Shown here in pieces: positions 25,713 through 35,302 of a stretch of DNA of 64,000 nt. The translations under genes and the position numbers were made by a program. The stretch is taken from the NCBI RefSeq assembly GCF_050433125.1, contig NZ_JBNPXV010000006.1, positions 248,001 through 312,000 of the forward strand, written 5' to 3'. The notes below the pieces were generated by a model. The model did no database searches and was not told the DNA's origin. It saw only the letters and a program-made list of their open reading frames with translations. Position 1 is the first letter of the stretch; each line of letters starts with the position of its first letter. Source of the stretch: Roseimarinus sediminis (lineage in GTDB: Bacteria > Bacteroidota > Bacteroidia > Bacteroidales > Prolixibacteraceae).

Positions 25713-26630
25713 ATGGAATTCTTTAAAGCAGAAAATGTAAGTAAACGCTATTCGGGACATCAGGCGCTTACCGATGTAAGTATCTCTATTGAGCAGGGCC
25801 AGGTATTTGGATTGCTGGGCCCCAATGGTGCCGGAAAAACCACCCTCATCCGCATCATCAATCAAATTACGGCGCCCGATGAAGGACGCATCTTTCTTGA
25901 AGGCCGTCCGTTAAAATCGACCGACATTTATAACATTGGGTATTTGCCTGAAGAAAGGGGGCTGTACAAGAAAATGAAGGTTGGTGAACAGGCACTGTAT
26001 CTGGCACAGTTGAAAGGACTTTCACGTCGTGATGCACTGAAAAAGCTCAAGTTTTGGTTCGAGAAATTTGAAATTCAGGGCTGGTGGGATAAAAAGCTCA
26101 TGGAGCTTTCGAAAGGGATGCAGCAAAAAATCCAGTTTGTATGTACTGTATTACACGAACCCAAACTGCTCATTTTTGATGAACCCTTCAGTGGTTTCGA
26201 CCCCATTAATGCCAACCTGATTAAACAGGAAATACTCTATTTACGCGAGCAGGGTGCAACCATCATCTTTTCAACCCACAACATGAGTTCGGTCGAAGAA
26301 ATTTGCGATCATATTGCCCTGATCAATAAATCGAAAAAAATTCTCGACGGGAACATTCACGATGTAAAAGCCCGTTTCAAGACCAATACCTACGATGTAG
26401 TGTACAAGGGGAATTTTAACGAAATAACCAGCAGGCTTGGGGCCGCTTTCGATGTATTGTCGCACGACGAAGGAAAACATTTTAACCAGCTTACCGTGAA
26501 ACATCAAAATGGTGCGCAAAACAACGAAATGCTGAAGATGATCATGTCGGTTTCCGAAATTGTATCGTTTAGCGAGCGCATACCAAGTATGAACGAAGTA
26601 TTTATTAACGTAGTAGAAAGCAACAACTAA
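25713..26630 (+). CDS. ABC transporter ATP-binding protein, NatA-like
   Basis: 305 residues. Walker A GPNGAGKTT, signature LSKGMQQK, Walker B LLIFDEPFSGFDP and H-loop STHNM are intact. The GYLPEERGLYKKM Q-loop region and the C-terminal extension (NEMLKMIMSVSEIVSFSERIPSMNEVF) match ATPases of NatAB-type sodium or drug exporters. It is 11 bp upstream of its ABC-2 permease, with which it must work. Its sequence is clearly different from the two paralogous ATPases of the downstream locus. Confidence 0.9.
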   Translation: MEFFKAENVSKRYSGHQALTDVSISIEQGQVFGLLGPNGAGKTTLIRIINQITAPDEGRIFLEGRPLKSTDIYNIGYLPEERGLYKKMKVGEQALYLAQLKGLSRRDALKKLKFWFEKFEIQGWWDKKLMELSKGMQQKIQFVCTVLHEPKLLIFDEPFSGFDPINANLIKQEILYLREQGATIIFSTHNMSSVEEICDHIALINKSKKILDGNIHDVKARFKTNTYDVVYKGNFNEITSRLGAAFDVLSHDEGKHFNQLTVKHQNGAQNNEMLKMIMSVSEIVSFSERIPSMNEVFINVVESNN

Positions 26631-26641
26631 ACCCGAGCGCA

Positions 26642-27985
26642 ATGAATAAGATCATACTCATTTTTAAACGTGAATATTTAATAAGGGTTAAAAAGAAATC
26701 GTTTTTAATATTGACCATTTTAACCCCCTTGTTATTTGCAGGCATTATGTTTCTTCCGGCTTATCTGGCTACGCGCGATAGCAAGGAAGAACACAAAGTG
26801 GCCGTATTGGACCGTTCAGCGCTTTTTCTGGGAGAACTCGAAGACGCTGCATCCACTCAGTTTCATTTTATTCAAGAGGAAGAGTACAACGAGGTAAAAG
26901 ATCATCTGAAGGACAATGAATACTATGCCTTGCTCGACATTCCCGAAAACATTGTAAACATCAACCGGGTAAATGTGTATTCGCACAAACAGATCAACCT
27001 GGATGTGAAGTCTCATATCGACAGGCAGCTGGAGCAAATTCTTGAGGACCAGAAGCGTGCCGAACTCATGAAGCGCATTGGTATTGCCGATCTGGAAAAC
27101 CAGCTTCAGAATACAGAGACCCGTATTTCGGTCGAAACCATTAAGTTAAGTGAAGGTGGTGAAGCCAAAAAAGGCTCAACCGAAATTGCCATGGGGGTTG
27201 GCTATGCAGCCGGTTTTCTGATTTATATGTTTGTATTTATATACGGAAACATGCTTATGCGTGGTGTGCTCGAAGAAAAGCAAAACCGGATTGTCGAGGT
27301 CATTATCTCATCGGTAAAACCCATTCAGTTGATGATGGGAAAAATTATCGGACTTGCTGCAGTCGGTCTTACCCAGTTCCTTATCTGGATCATCCTGATG
27401 GGAGGTATTTTCATTGGTGCAAAATCGATGTTTGTGAACGAAGATGCCATGCAGCAAATGGTTCAGGGCGAAAGTATCATGATGGCCGGAGGGGGCGAAG
27501 CTGCTGAAATGGTACAGGAAATGGCTGACGATAAAATGGCCGAGATCATTTCACAAATCGAGGCGGTTAATTTTACGCAGATCATCTTCTTCTTCCTCAT
27601 TTATTTTATTCTGGGTTACCTGCTTTACAGCTCTTTGATGGCCGCCGTGGCCTCGGCTGTCGATTCGGAAGAGGACATGCAGCAATTTATGTTACCCATC
27701 ACCATTCCTTTGGTTGCGGCCATCATTATTTTGGCCAATGTAATCAAAAACCCTGAAGGGCAGCTGGCTTTCTGGGCTTCCCATATTCCTTTTACTTCGC
27801 CCATTATTATGATGGTGCGTATTCCGTTTGGCGTGCCATGGTACGAAGTGCTTATTTCAATTGGCATTCTTGCAGTTTCGACTTACGGGGCCATTTGGAT
27901 TGCAAGTAAGATTTACCGCACCGGAATCTTAATGTATGGTAAAAAGCCAAGTTGGAAAGAATTGGGCAAATGGTTGAGGTACTAA
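26642..27985 (+). CDS. ABC-2 type permease, NatB-like
   Basis: 447 residues. One N-terminal membrane helix (about 21-40), a large extracytoplasmic domain (about 45-175), then five further helices from about 182 to 430, the topology of NatB/ABC-2 permeases. The motif GVLEEKQNRIVEVIISSVKP before the second helix is characteristic of the NatB group. Forms an exporter with the preceding ATPase. NatAB in Bacillus exports Na+; substrate here unproven. A terminator follows 28 bp after the stop. Confidence 0.88.
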   Translation: MNKIILIFKREYLIRVKKKSFLILTILTPLLFAGIMFLPAYLATRDSKEEHKVAVLDRSALFLGELEDAASTQFHFIQEEEYNEVKDHLKDNEYYALLDIPENIVNINRVNVYSHKQINLDVKSHIDRQLEQILEDQKRAELMKRIGIADLENQLQNTETRISVETIKLSEGGEAKKGSTEIAMGVGYAAGFLIYMFVFIYGNMLMRGVLEEKQNRIVEVIISSVKPIQLMMGKIIGLAAVGLTQFLIWIILMGGIFIGAKSMFVNEDAMQQMVQGESIMMAGGGEAAEMVQEMADDKMAEIISQIEAVNFTQIIFFFLIYFILGYLLYSSLMAAVASAVDSEEDMQQFMLPITIPLVAAIIILANVIKNPEGQLAFWASHIPFTSPIIMMVRIPFGVPWYEVLISIGILAVSTYGAIWIASKIYRTGILMYGKKPSWKELGKWLRY

Positions 27986-28013
27986 GGTAATTTTAAGACA
28001 AAAAATAGAAAGG

Positions 28014-28038
28014 GCCGGACATTGTGTCTGGCTTTTTT
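28014..28038 (+). terminator. rho-independent terminator after the NatAB-like operon
   Basis: Arms GCCGGACA and TGTCTGGC (one G-U pair) with a 3-nt loop are followed by six T. On the opposite strand the same hairpin is followed by CTTTCTATTTTTT, so it can work in both directions. Confidence 0.88.
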
Positions 28039-28137
28039 CTATTTCGAAAGCTGTTTTAGCTGTTCAGTTACCGATTCATAAGTGCCTTTGGCCGATCGCT
28101 TGTAAATTATCAGGGAAATACTTGCTTTATTTAACAC
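28039..28137 (-). CDS. possible 32-residue small protein or gene remnant
   Basis: On the minus strand, a frame from GTG 28137 to TAG 28039 encodes a basic and polar peptide ending AKGTYESVTEQLKQLSK. It has the residue mix of a real helix and stops exactly at the bidirectional terminator. No ATG, no -7 box and no recognised family. It may be the tail of a lost gene, a small gene, or chance. The rest of the 27986-28209 spacer holds only the terminator. Confidence 0.25.
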   Translation of the reverse strand: MLNKASISLIIYKRSAKGTYESVTEQLKQLSK

Positions 28138-28209
28138 TTTTAATCAAATGCTGGTTAAACCTTTCATCGGTCGACCAATCTAAAAACGTGACGTTAAAAC
28201 AGTACCAAA

Positions 28210-29097
28210 GTGAAAATCTCAATTCAGGACTTATCAAAAATTTATGGCAACGGTCATAAAGCCCTTAAATCGGTCAATCTCGAAATTGAAAACGGGATGT
28301 TTGGTTTACTGGGGGCCAACGGAGCCGGCAAATCAACACTGATGCGCATTTTGGTATCGTTGATGAAGCCCAGCGAGGGCAAAGTGCTGGTCAACGGAAT
28401 GGATCTATCGAAAAACAGAAAGGCCATTCGCTCAATGACCGGTTATCTGCCTCAGGATTTCAGCGCCTTCCCAATGTTAAAAACCTGGGAGTTTCTTGAT
28501 TATTCGGCCAGGCTGGCAGGGGTGAAAAATAAACGCACCCGACGCGATGCCGTTGATGAGATGCTCGAGGAGGTGGGACTTTACGAAGCCCGCGAGCGCT
28601 ATGCCAATAAACTATCGGGCGGTATGAAGCGTCGCCTGGGGATTGCACAAGCCTTAATTGGCGATCCGCAGATCATCATTGTTGACGAACCAACTACCGG
28701 GCTCGATCCCGATGAGCGCATCCGTTTCAGAAACCTGCTCACCCGCATCAGCAGTCGCGACGTGATCATTTTACTGAGTACACATATTGTAGGCGATATT
28801 TCGAGTACCTGCAATCAAATGGCACTTTTACGAAATGGAAAGGTGGTTTATAATGGTTCGCCCGAAGAACTGATCGACAAATCGAAAGGCCGCGTGTGGC
28901 GCATTCATGCTTCGCACGAGCAGTTCGACGAGGTGAATGTAAATTTCAATGTCATCTCTACCATCCCTTCAGCGGGAGGATGGGAGCTTGAAGTAGTGGC
29001 CGATTCAGTCAATGGCTATCAGGCCGAAGCCATCGATCCGAACCTGGAACATGCTTATGTGTATTACATGGAACACTATATTGATACGGTATTGTAA
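28210..29097 (+). CDS. ABC transporter ATP-binding protein, partner of the permease-ectodomain fusion
   Basis: 295 residues, starting with GTG (MKISIQDLSKIYGNGHKAL). Walker A GANGAGKST, Q-loop YLPQDF, signature LSGGMKRR, Walker B IIIVDEPTTGLDP and H-loop STHI are intact. The C-terminal third (WRIHASHEQFDEVNVNFNV, later NLEHAYVYYME) is a regulatory extension. The same extension and the LDPxERIRFRNLL block recur in the ATPase domain at the C-terminus of the RND fusion (38464-43170), so the two are paralogues. First gene of the export locus, 49 bp before its permease. Confidence 0.9.
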   Translation: MKISIQDLSKIYGNGHKALKSVNLEIENGMFGLLGANGAGKSTLMRILVSLMKPSEGKVLVNGMDLSKNRKAIRSMTGYLPQDFSAFPMLKTWEFLDYSARLAGVKNKRTRRDAVDEMLEEVGLYEARERYANKLSGGMKRRLGIAQALIGDPQIIIVDEPTTGLDPDERIRFRNLLTRISSRDVIILLSTHIVGDISSTCNQMALLRNGKVVYNGSPEELIDKSKGRVWRIHASHEQFDEVNVNFNVISTIPSAGGWELEVVADSVNGYQAEAIDPNLEHAYVYYMEHYIDTVL

Positions 29098-29146
29098 CAG
29101 CAAGCAAAGCAACAAATAACAAGCTAACGCCTAACAGTTATTGGCC

Positions 29147-32100
29147 ATGATCTCATTCGAAAACATTACAACCATTTCCAGGTACGAGCGTAAAATTTTG
29201 TTGCGCAGCTGGTTCTTCCGCATTTTTGCCATTCTGTCCTTGTTCATTATTGGCATGTACAGTGGTACTATGTTGTTCAATTTTAATCCTTTTACCTGGA
29301 GTTTCAGAAGCATGCCATCGTCCATGATTTATGCCAACATGTTTCTGCTTAATATTTTTCAATCGGTTATTGCCGTTTTTTTGGCGACCGATTTCATGAA
29401 AAGGGATAAGAAACTCAATACCTCCGAAGTTCTTTTTATCAGGCCAATGACTAACGGAGAATACCTGGGCGGTAAAACACTCGGCCTGATTTCGGTTTTT
29501 ATGTATTTAAACCTGTTGGTAATGCTGCTTACCTCAATTATGCTTATCATTTCCGATCAGGTTGAATTTCAGTTGTTGCCTATTCTTTTGTATTTCCTGC
29601 TGGTAAGCATTCCTTCGCTGGTTTTTATTATCGGTCTTTCATTTTTTGTAATGAACCTGATCAAAAACCAGCCCATTGCCTTTATTCTTTTATTGGGATA
29701 CATTGCTCTGGTATTGTTTTACCTGGGCGACAAGGTCAATTATCTGTTCGATTACATGGCCTTTGTAAAACCACTTCCTTATTCCGACATCATTGGCTTT
29801 AGTAATCCTGGCGATGTGTTGATTCACCGGCTCAGCTATTTTTTACTGGGCATTGCCTTTATCTTTTTTACCAGCTGGCGACTGAACCGTTTGCCCAATA
29901 AACAATATGCGGGCACTTATGCGGCCGTACTGATGCTCGTTTTTGCCCTCCTGGCCGGTGCCGGCTTCTTTCAACTGTATAAGCAACACCGGCAAACCAT
30001 TGAAATGCGCGAACAGTATTCAGTCGTCGCATCCGACTGGTACAAGCGGGCTGTTCCTCAGTTAAAAGCATGCAATATCGAACTGGAGCATGCCAAAAAC
30101 ATGAAGGCCTCGGCCGAAATGCTTTTATTCAACGATACAGGAAGTACACTCGATACGCTTTTTTTCACCATTAATCCAGGCTTTAAAGTTGAAAGCGTGA
30201 ACATAGCCGGTGAAGAAATTGCCGAATTCAGTCAGCGGCTTCAATTGGTATTTGTTCCCCTGGAGCGTTTCATGACCAATGGTGAAGAGTTAACGGTAAC
30301 AATTCATTACTCCGGGCTTCCTGATCAGCGCATTGCTTATCTCGATACCGATGATGAAGATTTTCTGGCATACGATCGTTTCATGAATTTACGCATCGAC
30401 CGGCAGTATGGCTTTTATTCCGATGACTATGTTTTGCTGACCAAGGAATTGTTGTGGTATCCTTTGCCCGGAGTTTTTTACGACCCGCTGCGTCCTGCAA
30501 TTTTCAGCCAACAGTTTACCCGTTTTAATTTGAAGGTGAAAACCTCGAAAGGCTTGCTCCCGCAATCGCAGGGCAGTCGAACTAGTAGCGACAGTCTGAC
30601 TTACGAATTTGAAGTACGCGATCCGTTGCCTCAGTTATCGCTGGCCATCGGCAGGTATGTTGAAAAGAAAATTGATCTCGACGGCATCGCGGTTAAACTG
30701 GCGCACATCGAGGGGCACGACTTTTATACCCGGCATTTGTCAGCACTTCAGGATACCCTGAGTGATCTGCTTTTTGAATTTCTCGACGATTATGAACGCC
30801 CTCTGGGCCTGTACTATCCCTATCAGAATTTTTCACTGGTTGAAGTTCCGGTACAGTTTGCCACACAGGCCCATACATGGACATCGGCCCAGGCGCACAA
30901 TCAGCCGCAAATCATCCACTATCCCGAATGGGGTTTTAATCTGCGTCAGGCCGATTTTAAATCGAGCGCACGCCAGGTGGAGCGTAATAGCGAACGAAAT
31001 AACGAGGGCCTAAGCGAGGCGGAAATACAGGCACGCGTATTTACAGGATTTCTGCGAAGTACCTTTGCTGCCGAAGATGCCGATATGAGGTTTGGTCAGC
31101 AGGACGGGCAGGCAGGCAAGGCAAATCCATACAGTATCTTTCCAAATTACTATTACTACGTCAATTACATCAGCTCCGACGAATGTCCGGTAATTAATTA
31201 TGCCTTCGAAAGTTATTTGATGAAGGGAGAGGATAACCCCCGGCAAATGTTTATGTCGCGTATGTCGGGACTGGGCGATAATGAGCTGGCCAATCAGTTG
31301 TTGAAAGAGCGGAGTCTGAAACAAATCATTGCTGAGGTAGAAGACCAGCAGGATATTGCCCGGGTGCTCAGGGCCAAAGGCGCTTATTTGCTCACCTGGA
31401 TGGAAAAGCAAATCGACGATCCGCAATTTGAACAATACCTGCTCGACTACCTGTACAACAACAGCTACCGGAATATCAGCTACGAAGAACTGGCCGCTGA
31501 TTTGTCGAAGCGCTTCGATACCGAAATGGGCAGTTTTATTGCCGACTGGTACAACACAACGGGTTTGCCAGCCTTTGGTGTAGGCACCTACCAGGTGTTC
31601 GAAACCATCGACCAGTCGCAGGCTGTATTTTTGGTACGGACCAAAGTGACCAACTACAGCGATGTTGACGGAATGGTTAAATTCACCTTCCAAACCGGAG
31701 GAGGGGGTGGTGGCCGTGGCGGATTTTTTGGCGCAGCTGCCGAATCGGAGCCCGAAGAACGAATCTATCTGGTCGATGCCGGGCAAACGAAAGAAATACA
31801 GATGCTGCTTTACGAAGCACCCCGTTCGGTGATTTTCAATTCCCTGCTTTCCGAAAACATTCCTTCGAGTATGATGCAGTTTGGGTTGAATGCCGAGAAA
31901 AACAACAAGCTGGCAGCCGAAGAATATGAGCGGGTGGTCGATCAGCCGGTCGAACTTTACAACGAAAACGAACTGATCGTTGATAACCGCGATGCCGGTT
32001 TTACAAGCTACGATCCGGCACTCGAAAATCCTTTACGCAAGTTTGTTGAAAGCCGTAAAAAAGAAGAAAGCTCCGAATTTGTGGGGCAGGGCTTTGGGCA

Positions 32101-32497
32101 GGCACCGGCCAGTTGGAGTTTGAGTCCCGATGCCGGTTTCTTTGGAAAAATAGAACATTCGGCCATGATCATTCGCTCGGGCGATGGCAGCAAAAAGGCC
32201 AGCTGGAGCATTGCCTTGCCTGACGAAGCCTACTACGATGTATATGTGTACCTGAATGCGCCACGGCGTTTCGGCCCCCGACGTGGCCGGGGTGGCGACG
32301 ATGGAAGCTATCACTACATCATCCCTCATGCCGACGGTACCGAAGAAATAGAACTCAAAGTAGATGATTTTGAAGACGGATGGAACCTGCTGGGCTCGTT
32401 TTACCTCTCGGGCGACAGTGCCATGGTAACGCTTACCGATGCTGGTGGAGCAAGCCGTGTGGTAGCCGATGCCGTAAAATGGGTGAAGCAGAAATAA
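29147..32497 (+). CDS. ABC-2 permease fused to an inactive M1-peptidase-like domain and a golvesin-like C-terminal domain
   Basis: 1116 residues from ATG 29147 (MISFENITTISRYERKILLR). Residues 20-280 contain about seven membrane helices of the ABC-2 permease type. Residues 290-900 resemble the M1 aminopeptidase-like ectodomain found in some ABC permeases, including the helical part KGAYLLTWMEKQIDDPQFEQ and FIADWYNTTGLPAFGV. No HExxH zinc motif is present, and the NExxA-like position reads NYAFESY, so it is probably not a peptidase. A Gly-rich stretch lies at 851-862. Residues 985-1116 match golvesin/xanthan-lyase-type carbohydrate- or surface-binding domains (YDVYVYLNAP, IPHADGTEEIEL, WNLLGSFYLSGD, VVADAVKWV). 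I infer an exporter with a periplasmic binding arm. Confidence 0.75.
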   Translation: MISFENITTISRYERKILLRSWFFRIFAILSLFIIGMYSGTMLFNFNPFTWSFRSMPSSMIYANMFLLNIFQSVIAVFLATDFMKRDKKLNTSEVLFIRPMTNGEYLGGKTLGLISVFMYLNLLVMLLTSIMLIISDQVEFQLLPILLYFLLVSIPSLVFIIGLSFFVMNLIKNQPIAFILLLGYIALVLFYLGDKVNYLFDYMAFVKPLPYSDIIGFSNPGDVLIHRLSYFLLGIAFIFFTSWRLNRLPNKQYAGTYAAVLMLVFALLAGAGFFQLYKQHRQTIEMREQYSVVASDWYKRAVPQLKACNIELEHAKNMKASAEMLLFNDTGSTLDTLFFTINPGFKVESVNIAGEEIAEFSQRLQLVFVPLERFMTNGEELTVTIHYSGLPDQRIAYLDTDDEDFLAYDRFMNLRIDRQYGFYSDDYVLLTKELLWYPLPGVFYDPLRPAIFSQQFTRFNLKVKTSKGLLPQSQGSRTSSDSLTYEFEVRDPLPQLSLAIGRYVEKKIDLDGIAVKLAHIEGHDFYTRHLSALQDTLSDLLFEFLDDYERPLGLYYPYQNFSLVEVPVQFATQAHTWTSAQAHNQPQIIHYPEWGFNLRQADFKSSARQVERNSERNNEGLSEAEIQARVFTGFLRSTFAAEDADMRFGQQDGQAGKANPYSIFPNYYYYVNYISSDECPVINYAFESYLMKGEDNPRQMFMSRMSGLGDNELANQLLKERSLKQIIAEVEDQQDIARVLRAKGAYLLTWMEKQIDDPQFEQYLLDYLYNNSYRNISYEELAADLSKRFDTEMGSFIADWYNTTGLPAFGVGTYQVFETIDQSQAVFLVRTKVTNYSDVDGMVKFTFQTGGGGGGRGGFFGAAAESEPEERIYLVDAGQTKEIQMLLYEAPRSVIFNSLLSENIPSSMMQFGLNAEKNNKLAAEEYERVVDQPVELYNENELIVDNRDAGFTSYDPALENPLRKFVESRKKEESSEFVGQGFGQAPASWSLSPDAGFFGKIEHSAMIIRSGDGSKKASWSIALPDEAYYDVYVYLNAPRRFGPRRGRGGDDGSYHYIIPHADGTEEIELKVDDFEDGWNLLGSFYLSGDSAMVTLTDAGGASRVVADAVKWVKQK

Positions 32498-32552
32498 ACA
32501 TTGATCCCGATAATTAATAAAAATGCCTCGCAAAGGATGAAAGAAAATTAAT

Positions 32553-34046
32553 ATGAATAAGATGAATACTAGCAAATGGTTTTTTATGCTTGTGCTTGTG
32601 CTGTTCTTTCAGCAAAAAGGTACAAGCGCACAGGAGCTTTATACCCTTGAGCATACCCTCGAAGTTGCTTATGAAAACAGTCCGGCCATTCAGCAATCGA
32701 AACTGAACCTGCTTAGGAGCCGCGAATCACTGAATGCACAAAAAGCAGCCCTCAAATCGAGGTTTGCACTCAATGTAAGCCCCTTTACCTACAGCAATCA
32801 GCGTGAATATTCCCAGGACTTTCAGGAATGGCGAACCTATGAGAACATGGGATCGAACGGTACTTTCAGTATTTCGCAGCCCATTAAGGCAAGCGACGGT
32901 ACCCTGAGTCTGGTGAACCGTTTTGGTTTTCAGAGCAGCGCACTCAACGACAATGATCCGGTCAATTCGTTTAGCAACAACGTACAGTTACGTTTCGATC
33001 AGCCCATTTTTACCTACAACCGCACCAAGATGAACCTGCGTGAACTCGAGCTCGATCTGGAAAATTCATTGCTGAGTTATGCCATGCAAAAGTTGAACAT
33101 CGAAATGCAGGTAACACGTTATTTCTATCAGGTTTATCAGCAGCAGCAAAGTTTACTGATCAGCCGTGAAGAGCTCGACAACCAGCAAAAATCATTCGAC
33201 CTGATCAAGAACAAGGTGGAAGCCGGTTTAGCTGCCCGCGAAGAATTATGGCAGGCCGAGCTAAACCTTGCCAATGCCCGCTCGTCGGTTTACAATGCCG
33301 AAGTGTCACTTGCCAATGCCAAAGACGAATTGAAGCAAACCATCGGCTTGCCGCTCGAAGATGAAATGGACATCATCGCCAATGTTGAGGTGAAAACCAT
33401 CGATGTGGAAATGGCCGATGCCATCGACTATGCGCTGAAGCAGCGGATGGAATTACGTCAGCGCGAAATCGACATCGAAAATGCACGTTTCAATCTTATT
33501 CAGGTCGATGCCAATAATGAGTTCAAGGGAAATGTATCCCTGGCGGTAGGACTATTTGGAGATAATGAAGAAATTGGAAAACTCTACGATTCGCCCACCG
33601 ATAACCAACAGGTGGCCTTGTCGTTTGAAATCCCGCTTTGGGACTGGGGACAAAAACAGTCGAGCCTGAGGGCTGCTGAAGCTTCGTTGAAAATGCAGGA
33701 GCTAAATTTTGAAAACGAAAAAGTATCGATCAAATTAAATATCCGCCAGATTTACCGCGATTTACAAAATATGATCAACCAGATTGAAATCGCGCAAAAA
33801 AGCATCGAAAATGCACGCCTGACCTACGAACTGAATCTCGAAAAATACGAAAACGGCGATTTGACGGGGATGGACCTTAGCCTTTACCAGAACCAGCTCT
33901 CATCGCAAAAAAATGAACTGACCAATGCACTCATCAACTATAAGTTGGGACTCTTGAACATGAAGATTCAGACGCTCTGGGATTTTGAAAAACGGACGAG
34001 CATTGTGCCTTCGGTTTATTCTCCTGAATTTGAAGACATCAATTAG
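32553..34046 (+). CDS. TolC-family outer-membrane channel protein
   Basis: 497 residues with a signal peptide (to about residue 27, TSAQ). Two repeated long helical segments with the TolC pattern are visible: LYTLEHTLEVAYENSPAIQQ at the N-terminus and FNLIQVDANNEF near 315, each followed by beta strands and coiled-coil helices. It forms the trimeric outer-membrane exit duct for RND or ABC pumps. It is 55 bp downstream of the permease fusion and 49 bp upstream of the adaptor, so it serves this locus. Confidence 0.9.
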   Translation: MNKMNTSKWFFMLVLVLFFQQKGTSAQELYTLEHTLEVAYENSPAIQQSKLNLLRSRESLNAQKAALKSRFALNVSPFTYSNQREYSQDFQEWRTYENMGSNGTFSISQPIKASDGTLSLVNRFGFQSSALNDNDPVNSFSNNVQLRFDQPIFTYNRTKMNLRELELDLENSLLSYAMQKLNIEMQVTRYFYQVYQQQQSLLISREELDNQQKSFDLIKNKVEAGLAAREELWQAELNLANARSSVYNAEVSLANAKDELKQTIGLPLEDEMDIIANVEVKTIDVEMADAIDYALKQRMELRQREIDIENARFNLIQVDANNEFKGNVSLAVGLFGDNEEIGKLYDSPTDNQQVALSFEIPLWDWGQKQSSLRAAEASLKMQELNFENEKVSIKLNIRQIYRDLQNMINQIEIAQKSIENARLTYELNLEKYENGDLTGMDLSLYQNQLSSQKNELTNALINYKLGLLNMKIQTLWDFEKRTSIVPSVYSPEFEDIN

Positions 34047-34095
34047 TAACAGTTAAATAAGAACAGCAATGAACTACCACATAAATCAAACAGCA

Positions 34096-35151
34096 ATGAG
34101 ATTACAAGTATTCGTTTTGGGCCTGGCCCTGTTGCTCCTTGCCTCTGCTTGCCAAAATCAGCAGTCAACACAGGGAGCCGATGTAAGTGTACCGGTAAGG
34201 GTAAACGATGTGAAAAAGAAAAGCATCTACAACACGCTGGCAATTAACGGCACTGTTTCGCCCGAGGGAAGCATTGAGCTGAGCACCGAAGCCGAAGGAA
34301 ACTACCGGCTGATGATCAATCCCGCAACGAATAAACCCTTTAAAATGGGCGATCGGGTGAAGAAGGGACAGGCATTGGTTCAACTCGAAAACAAGGAATA
34401 TGAACTGAGTATCCGCATGGAAGCCAAAAAGCTCGATCTGGAAAATGCCCGACAGGAATACGAAAAGCAGCAATCGCTTTACGACAAAGGCGGGGTAACC
34501 CTGCGCGAATTGCAAACTTCGGAGCTGGGCTATTTGAATGCCAAATATGATTTTGAAAATGCCGAATTGCAAATGAAGAAGCTGGTGGTGAGTGCCCCCT
34601 TCGAAGGAGTGATTGTTAACCTGCCTTATTTTACACCCGGAGTGAGGGTGCCATCGGGAACACTGGTCGCTTCGGTCATGAATTACAGTTCCCTTTTACT
34701 AAATGCCGAATTTCCCGAGAAATTTATTGCTACAGTCACACTGGGGCAGGAGGCCTTTGTAACGAACTATAACCTGAAAGACGATACTTTAATGGCGGTC
34801 ATTACCGAGCTCTCACCGGCCATTAACGAAGCCACCCGCACTTTCAAGGGCGTGCTTGAAGTTAAAAACCCCAACCTGCTGATGCGCCCCGGAATGTTTG
34901 TCAAAGCCGAAATTGTGGTGGAAAAACGCGACAGTGCCATTGTGATCGACCGCGACGTGATTCAAAACAAGCGGCGTGGCAAGGTGGTGTTCATTGTTGA
35001 ACGCAATGCTGCCGTTGAAAAACCAATTAATACCGGTATCGAAACCGATACGGAAGTGGAAATTCTTAGCGGATTGAATACTGGAGAAAAACTGGTGGTT
35101 GAAGGTTACGAGATGCTGTCGAATCGTACCAAGGTAAAAGTTCAAAATTGA
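34096..35151 (+). CDS. RND/ABC efflux periplasmic adaptor lipoprotein (MFP family)
   Basis: 351 residues. From ATG 34096 the N-terminus is a classical lipoprotein signal ending in the lipobox LLASAC; the next ATG upstream (34069) would add nine polar residues. Barrel-sandwich strands KMGDRVKKGQALVQLEN and VVSAPFEGVIVNL flank a coiled-coil hairpin (about 90-145), followed by the beta-barrel and membrane-proximal domains (LMRPGMFVKAEIVV, GLNTGEKLVVEGYE). It bridges inner-membrane pump and TolC channel. A single adaptor for two RND pumps and two ABC systems is notable. Confidence 0.9.
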   Translation: MRLQVFVLGLALLLLASACQNQQSTQGADVSVPVRVNDVKKKSIYNTLAINGTVSPEGSIELSTEAEGNYRLMINPATNKPFKMGDRVKKGQALVQLENKEYELSIRMEAKKLDLENARQEYEKQQSLYDKGGVTLRELQTSELGYLNAKYDFENAELQMKKLVVSAPFEGVIVNLPYFTPGVRVPSGTLVASVMNYSSLLLNAEFPEKFIATVTLGQEAFVTNYNLKDDTLMAVITELSPAINEATRTFKGVLEVKNPNLLMRPGMFVKAEIVVEKRDSAIVIDRDVIQNKRRGKVVFIVERNAAVEKPINTGIETDTEVEILSGLNTGEKLVVEGYEMLSNRTKVKVQN

Positions 35152-35302
35152 AAAAAATTAGATCAAAGATAAGAGACCGAAGACTTAAGACCTGTAGCTT
35201 GAATGGTGTGAACTGTGATGTAACTATGTCTTATGAATCACAAGTATCCTCATCTTCAATTTCATGTCTTGGCCTTTACTCTAACATCTAATAGCTGAAA
35301 AG
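35152..35302 (+). other. spacer upstream of the first RND gene
   Basis: 151 bp without a gene. Around 35170-35205 it carries degenerate AAGACnT-like units (GAGACC, GAAGACTTAAGACC). No exact -7 box or hairpin was found, so the RND gene may be read from upstream. Confidence 0.3.

Noticed and set aside
31010..31786. 258-codon minus-strand frame within the permease-ectodomain fusion gene
   Set aside because: Entirely antisense to a long gene with clear domains; no family features.
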